From: Acidobacteriota bacterium
GTDB lineage: Bacteria; Acidobacteriota; Blastocatellia; Pyrinomonadales; Pyrinomonadaceae
Length of the DNA: 11,184 nt
Assembly (NCBI GenBank): GCA_016715115.1
Contig: JADKBM010000015.1
Coordinates: 1-11,184 of the forward strand
Direction: 5' to 3'
Made by a program: the position numbers and the translations under genes. How positions within the stretch are numbered: the first letter of the stretch is position 1; each line of letters opens with the position of its first letter. Shown here one piece after another: positions 7,731 through 11,184 of this stretch. The notes beneath the pieces were generated by a model. It worked only from the letters and a program-made list of their open reading frames with translations. It was not told the origin of the DNA and did no database searches.

Positions 7731-10115
7731 TCACTTTTCGTTCGTGAGATAGAAGTTCTGATCGGACAGTTCATCGCGAAGAAACAAAGTCAGCGCATTC
7801 GTTGAGAACGCGTACTTTTTGTTGGCGATGGACACATTGTAAACCACGCCTGTTGGAAGATCCGTAAGCGAATAGTATCCCAACGAATTCGTTCGCGTTC
7901 TGAAAACACCGCCATTCAGCGTGTCGACAGCCGAGATCGAGATGTTTGGAAGACCAATGTTGTTTAAGTCAACTACGTAGCCGCTTATCGAAGCGTTCGC
8001 CGAATTGATGATCGGGTTTGAAATTGGCGCGACCTTGCGTTCCACGGAATCGCGACTTGCCGGTGTTGTCAACTCGGTTTCGGGATCGGCGACGAGTCTC
8101 GCTCCGACGACATCGCCGTCGAGTGTCAACCCGAAGTCATTGTTCGAGAAATGGAAACTCTTGTGGCGAAGCGTCACGATGTGCAAGTCACCCACCGTCA
8201 ACCCCTCGAGCGCAAAGTTGCCAAACGAATTGGTAACTGCCGAGGCGACCTCCATCGTCGAGACATTCAGGGCCGAGATGGTCACGCCGCGAATGCCGAT
8301 GCCTTCCGCCGTGTAAACCGCTCCGGAATACGACGCTTCGGCGGCCGTCGGTGCGTTGATTCTGAGACAGGTAGGATCGATTCCAGGGGTCTGGAATGTT
8401 TCCGATGGCCCTGTACAGCCAATGCCGGCCTCGCCCTGGCAGATCGACGTCGACGGAGCGACGACACCGCCCTGTGTGGTGACAACCGTACCGTCAAGCG
8501 TATCCGAGCGTACGCCGGAACCGGACACGTTCGTGCCGGTTGCCAGCGGCCAGTTCAGGATCGTGCCGTAATAGGCGCTGTTGATCGTCGTCCTGATGGT
8601 CACCGCGATTCGTCCGTTAACCCCGAGCACCGCGCCCGGAGCCAAAAGATTCGTATTCGCCCCGATTCCCGTATAAGAATCGTTGCGGACCGCGATCGTC
8701 CCGGTGCCTGTTGCCGTCACCGTGACCGCGCTGGGCGCGGTTCCGGCCAGCGTAATATCGGACTGGAGAACATCCGCGATCTGAAAATTGGCCGCCGCCG
8801 CGAGACCCGTGTTGACATAGTTTATCGTCCACGTCACCGTGTCGTTCGGGCTCAATCCGGTCGGCGGAACGTCGGTCGTCAGCGCTACCCACTTGTAGCC
8901 GAAGATCGTCGGAGTGTCGAGTCCGCACGTCACCGGCCGTGAAGGCGGAACGAACAACGAGTTCAAATACATTCGTCGTCCGTTGATGTTCGTAAGGTCG
9001 GACGAAGTGCCGCGCGTGTAGTCGTGGCCGCCCATTTCAAAGACATAGCCGCCGCCAAGTCCGGTGTTTCCGACCTGCGAGACGGTTGCGATATACACGT
9101 CGTCGTTGCTGCCAGTGTGCCGCGCCGCGATCAGTGTTCCGTTCTGGAAGACCGAACCGCTGGCGAGCGAATAGTCGGTGATCGCACCGTCCTGCTCGCC
9201 GTTCAGATTTCCGCGGAACTGGCCGAATGGCATCGCGCCGTTCGGATATGCCGGCGTGCCGTTAACATCCGAGCCGTCGTTGGTTCCAAAAACGCTATAG
9301 CCCAAGGTCGTCTGAAAGCGCCCGTATGTAGCGTTGTTCTCGAACGTATTGATCGACGCGCATTGAAGCAACAAGTTGGCGCCGCTTTCGACAAAAGCGC
9401 GGTAGCCGCTGACCCATTGGGTCGACGTCGAGTGCGCTTGAGTGGCGATCGTAAAACACGAACCCACATTGATCGTCGAATCATCGACGGCCGCATAATA
9501 TGCGCTGCCGATGCCGGCCGAATTCAGCAGCAATTGGTGAACAAGCGTTCCGAAACTGCCGCCGTCGGGGCCGATCGCGATCCGCGGCTTATGTGTCAGC
9601 GTGTAGCGGATATCGATCGTTGCCGACGCGGTCGTTTGATAGACCGTGACATCATCCGTGGTTCCGGAAATGATGTTGTTGAAAGCGGTCACAACCGGTT
9701 TTGCAATGACCGCGTATTCCGGCGCGACGATGAACGGCCCGCCGGAAAAACTGACGTTCGTTCCGGAGGCCGAGCCGGCATTGCCGGAATATCGGGTGAA
9801 TGAAGCCTTAAAGTCCTCATCATCCTTCGCTTTACCGGGTTTTATTGCCCATTTGATCGGAATATTGTTCTGCAGAAGGTAGTTTGCCAGTCCGTACGAC
9901 CTCAGGTTGAACGTCGTTCCGGACGAATTCCCCTGATGAACATTGTCCATCGGAATGATCAAAGCTCCTGTCGCGATAACTTCCGCAGGCGGAACCGGGT
10001 TTGGCGGAGGCTGAGAGAATGTGCTTCCCGCAAACATAAGAATAGCCAATCCGGATAGCAAAGCCCAAAACCGGATTGCGTGAACATAAATCTCCTTTCG
10101 GTTTGGAGTAGTCAT
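7731..10115 (-). CDS. Large secreted surface protein: unknown N-terminal domain, DUF11-like domain, two CarboxypepD_reg-like domains
   Basis: Intact 794-aa protein. The start is the ATG at 10113-10115, 8 nt after a perfect AGGAGG; an in-frame GTG at 10124 lies inside that ribosome site and is rejected. A Sec signal peptide (FWALLSGLAILMFAGSTFS, to ~residue 34) precedes a Pro-rich PPPNPVPP. Residues ~45-390 form a domain I cannot name: GALIIPMDNVHQ, YGLANYLLQNNIPIKWAIKPG, SGGPFIVAPEYA, PRIAIGPDGGSFGTLVHQLL, GGGYVFEMGGHDY. The alternating alpha/beta look and 'seize the GGPF' pattern recall Rossmann-like glutamine-amidotransferase/ThuA folds, only as a guess. Residues ~410-530 are DUF11-like (NDTVTWTINYVNTG). 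Two carboxypeptidase-regulatory-like beta domains follow (~593-678, SGAVYTAEGIGIRGVTISAL; ~705-794, ISGYVVDLNNIGLPNISISA). No C-terminal sorting helix (PEP-CTERM or LPXTG) is seen. A cell-surface or extracellular role under sigma-54 control is inferred. Confidence 0.85.
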   Translation of the reverse strand: MTTPNRKEIYVHAIRFWALLSGLAILMFAGSTFSQPPPNPVPPAEVIATGALIIPMDNVHQGNSSGTTFNLRSYGLANYLLQNNIPIKWAIKPGKAKDDEDFKASFTRYSGNAGSASGTNVSFSGGPFIVAPEYAVIAKPVVTAFNNIISGTTDDVTVYQTTASATIDIRYTLTHKPRIAIGPDGGSFGTLVHQLLLNSAGIGSAYYAAVDDSTINVGSCFTIATQAHSTSTQWVSGYRAFVESGANLLLQCASINTFENNATYGRFQTTLGYSVFGTNDGSDVNGTPAYPNGAMPFGQFRGNLNGEQDGAITDYSLASGSVFQNGTLIAARHTGSNDDVYIATVSQVGNTGLGGGYVFEMGGHDYTRGTSSDLTNINGRRMYLNSLFVPPSRPVTCGLDTPTIFGYKWVALTTDVPPTGLSPNDTVTWTINYVNTGLAAAANFQIADVLQSDITLAGTAPSAVTVTATGTGTIAVRNDSYTGIGANTNLLAPGAVLGVNGRIAVTIRTTINSAYYGTILNWPLATGTNVSGSGVRSDTLDGTVVTTQGGVVAPSTSICQGEAGIGCTGPSETFQTPGIDPTCLRINAPTAAEASYSGAVYTAEGIGIRGVTISALNVSTMEVASAVTNSFGNFALEGLTVGDLHIVTLRHKSFHFSNNDFGLTLDGDVVGARLVADPETELTTPASRDSVERKVAPISNPIINSANASISGYVVDLNNIGLPNISISAVDTLNGGVFRTRTNSLGYYSLTDLPTGVVYNVSIANKKYAFSTNALTLFLRDELSDQNFYLTNEK

Positions 10116-10123
10116 CTTACTCA

Positions 10124-10129
10124 CCTCCT
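10124..10129 (-). promoter_or_regulatory. Perfect Shine-Dalgarno that decides the start of the 794-aa protein
   Basis: The minus strand reads AGGAGGTGAGTAAGATG. AGGAGG (10129-10124) lies 8 nt before the ATG at 10115. The competing GTG start (10124-10122) overlaps the AGGAGG itself, so it cannot be used with this site. Confidence 0.85.
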
Positions 10130-10162
10130 AACATTAAGTGGTAGTTACACCTCACATTCAGG

Positions 10163-10177
10163 GCAAGGGATGTGCCA
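10163..10177 (-). promoter_or_regulatory. Sigma-54 (RpoN) -24/-12 promoter of the surface-protein gene
   Basis: The minus strand reads TGGCACATCCCTTGC: TGGCAC (10177-10172), 5 nt, TTGC (10166-10163). This is an exact match to the TGGCAC-N5-TTGC core, with GG and GC in the required spacing. Transcription would start near 10151, giving a leader of about 36 nt with the AGGAGG site. RpoN promoters need an enhancer-binding protein; the imperfect dyad at 10241-10271, about -90 to -120, lies at the usual distance for such a site but has another possible role as a terminator. Confidence 0.65.
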
Positions 10178-10232
10178 TCTTGAAACAGGGCGGAATTGCG
10201 GGATTTTTGGAGATTTCAAGTTTCAGGCGATG

Positions 10233-10271
10233 AAAAAAGGGTGATTCTCACCGCTTGGTGGGGAATATCAC
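10233..10271 (-). terminator. Candidate intrinsic terminator of the histidine phosphatase gene
   Basis: On the minus strand GTGAT...CACC (10271-10257) pairs with GGTG...ATCAC (10252-10241) around an AAGC loop. The stem is interrupted by a small bulge and a mismatch. CC and a run of six T (10238-10233) follow. It begins 82 nt after the stop codon at 10353. The same dyad lies 64-94 bp upstream of the -24 element, so an activator-binding role is an alternative. Confidence 0.5.
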
Positions 10272-10352
10272 TTCTGAGCAAAGGCTTGCGGACCAGATCA
10301 CACGGTCTACCCTTCCTCTTTCGACCCGGATATTGATCGCGACAGAACTTGT

Positions 10353-10880
10353 TCAGAACGATTTTACGCGTTCCTCGACTTTCGTCGGTTTGCGTTTGTA
10401 TTTGTGAATCTTGACGACGAATATCTTGTCGTATTCGGTTTCGAGCAGCGGTTTGTATCTTTCTAATCCGAGCAGCAGATTCGTCAGCGCCGGAGTGGTC
10501 GAATTGTGCCCGACGATCAGCAGGCGCTTGATCTTGCCGCTCATTATCAACTCGGCCATTTTTGGCAGGTCCTTGTGGTCGTAGATCTGAACCGTCAGTC
10601 CGCGCTTGGCGGCGAGCGGCGCGACCGTATCGCGTGTGCGGATGAAATCGGACGAGTAGATCGCGTCGAACTTGTACTTTTTGACGACCTTCACCAACCG
10701 TTCGGCGCGCAGTTTCCCTTCCGCCGTCAGAACCGGATTGACCTTGTCAGCGGTCGCCGAAACATCCTTTTCGGCGTGCCGCAAAAGGACAACCGTCAGT
10801 TTGCGGTGCTGGGCCGAGAGGTCAATGCCCAATATCAAGGAAAAAGCAACGAAAACCAACAGCCGTTTGATAATTCTCAT
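10353..10880 (-). CDS. Periplasmic histidine phosphatase (phosphoglycerate mutase-like superfamily, SixA-type size)
   Basis: Intact 175-aa protein. I choose the ATG at 10878-10880 because it gives a clean signal peptide (MRIIKRLLVFVAFSLILGID, cleavage near LSA-Q); the longer in-frame extension to 10952 overlaps the end of the upstream gene and the repeat at 10890. The RHG signature is VVLLRHAEK, with the phosphate-accepting His35 and Arg34. A second arginine is in YSSDFIRTRDT (~81-83), and the second catalytic histidine is His125 in IVGHNSTTP. These are the superfamily's core residues. Length and layout match small SixA-like members, but the signal peptide puts it outside the cytoplasm, which argues against SixA's phosphohistidine role. 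The likely substrate is a small phosphate ester, not identifiable here. It lies 64 bp downstream of the FAD oxidase gene on the same strand and could be cotranscribed with it. Confidence 0.85.
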   Translation of the reverse strand: MRIIKRLLVFVAFSLILGIDLSAQHRKLTVVLLRHAEKDVSATADKVNPVLTAEGKLRAERLVKVVKKYKFDAIYSSDFIRTRDTVAPLAAKRGLTVQIYDHKDLPKMAELIMSGKIKRLLIVGHNSTTPALTNLLLGLERYKPLLETEYDKIFVVKIHKYKRKPTKVEERVKSF

Positions 10881-10889
10881 ATGGTTCCG

Positions 10890-10925
10890 CACACGAATAT
10901 GAAATCTTCGTGTGAACTTCGTGTC
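10890..10925. repeat. TTCGTGTG inverted and direct repeats upstream of the phosphatase gene
   Basis: CACACGAA (10890-10897) and TTCGTGTG (10907-10914) form a perfect 8-bp inverted repeat with a 9-bp spacer. A third half-site, TTCGTGTC (10918-10925), repeats the second at an 11-bp step. All lie 10-45 bp upstream of the phosphatase ATG, in the gap after the oxidase stop. They could be an operator, but similar 'CTTCGTGT' low-complexity repeats occur between genes in related bacteria. Confidence 0.5.
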
Positions 10926-10944
10926 GATTGGTGGATCGAAAACA

Positions 10945-11184
10945 CTAAACAAACATCTTCCCCGGATTCAAGATTCCGTTGGGATCGAAGACCTTCTTGA
11001 TCGCCTTCATAATCTCGAGCGTCGGAGGATCGACGGCGAAGTCCATATACGGCGCCTTGACGTAACCGATGCCGTGTTCGCCGCTGATCGTGCCGCCGAG
11101 ATCGACCGAAAGCTGGAACGTTTCTTTGACGCATTCGCGGGCGCGGGCGATCTCGTCCGGATTCTCGCGGTCGAGGACGAAATT
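10945..11184 (-). CDS. FAD-linked oxidase, GlcD/D-lactate dehydrogenase type, C-terminal fragment
   Basis: The last 79 codons of a gene that begins beyond the window; the frame is open to the window edge and ends at TAG (10945-10947). It reads ARARECVKETFQLSVDLGGT, then ISGEHGIGYVKAPYMDFAVD, and ends MKAIKKVFDPNGILNPGKMF. The GGTISGEHGIG segment with its histidine, and the FDPxxILNPGK ending, are hallmarks of the C-terminal domain of the FAD-linked oxidase (GlcD, D-lactate dehydrogenase) family. These enzymes oxidise D-2-hydroxy acids such as glycolate or D-lactate and pass electrons to the respiratory chain or a partner subunit. The exact substrate cannot be told from the fragment. Confidence 0.9.
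   Translation of the reverse strand, partial: NFVLDRENPDEIARARECVKETFQLSVDLGGTISGEHGIGYVKAPYMDFAVDPPTLEIMKAIKKVFDPNGILNPGKMFV

Noticed and set aside
8151..8942. Plus-strand open frame of 263 codons, and a similar one at 9024-9803
   Set aside because: Arg-rich shadows of the intact 794-aa minus-strand gene; no ribosome site or domain.
10113..10124. GTG start at 10124 for the 794-aa protein
   Set aside because: This GTG is part of the AGGAGGTG ribosome site; the ATG at 10115 has the proper 8-nt spacing.
10881..10952. Longer N-terminus of the histidine phosphatase (start at 10952)
   Set aside because: It would overlap the oxidase stop, translate the TTCGTGTG repeats and bury the signal peptide behind 24 charged residues.

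Overview
The window (about 55-60% G+C by eye) looks chromosomal, from a free-living Gram-negative-type bacterium. I infer Acidobacteriota, class Blastocatellia or a relative. The reasons are the FG-GAP repeats of the 'VFRPSTGTWY' type, the many secreted proteins with lipobox or Sec signals, the M61 peptidase, and intergenic short-period repeats. This placement rests on recognition, not on a search. No rRNA, tRNA, CRISPR array, phage gene, transposase or integrase was seen.

Layout. (1) 1-1610, plus strand: the 3' part of a secreted Ig-like/FG-GAP repeat protein. (2) 1575-2110, minus: a DinB-superfamily protein. (3) 2111-2613: a roughly 500-bp gene-free gap filled by a 16-bp minisatellite and a separate 7-bp telomere-like array. 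(4) 2614-5686, minus: an M61-type PDZ metallopeptidase followed 4 nt later by a beta-propeller lipoprotein, probably one operon. (5) 5768-7003, plus: a 12-TM MFS exporter, divergent from the peptidase operon and almost abutting a convergent secreted protein of unknown function (7010-7579, minus). (6) 7731-10115, minus: a 794-aa secreted multidomain surface protein with a perfect Shine-Dalgarno, an exact sigma-54 (-24/-12) match upstream and a good intrinsic terminator downstream. (7) 10353-10880, minus: a periplasmic histidine phosphatase. (8) 10945-11184, minus: the C-terminus of a GlcD-type FAD-linked oxidase.

The first four genes (1 to about 4,755) each contain several frameshifts that can be repaired by single-base changes. 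The last of these falls inside the HEXXH zinc motif of the M61 peptidase. Everything from about 4,760 to the end reads cleanly. Four unrelated neighbours broken in the same way, with a sharp boundary, fit poor sequence quality (for example a low-coverage contig end) better than biological pseudogenes. The gene limits given for these four are reconstructed across the breaks.

The genes do not form one obvious pathway. The common theme is the cell envelope: surface adhesin-like proteins, a secreted peptidase with its coupled lipoprotein, an exporter and periplasmic enzymes. I found no convincing new defence or mobile system. The most unusual features are the higher-order 16-bp minisatellite next to the dinB-like start and the sigma-54 promoter driving the large surface protein.
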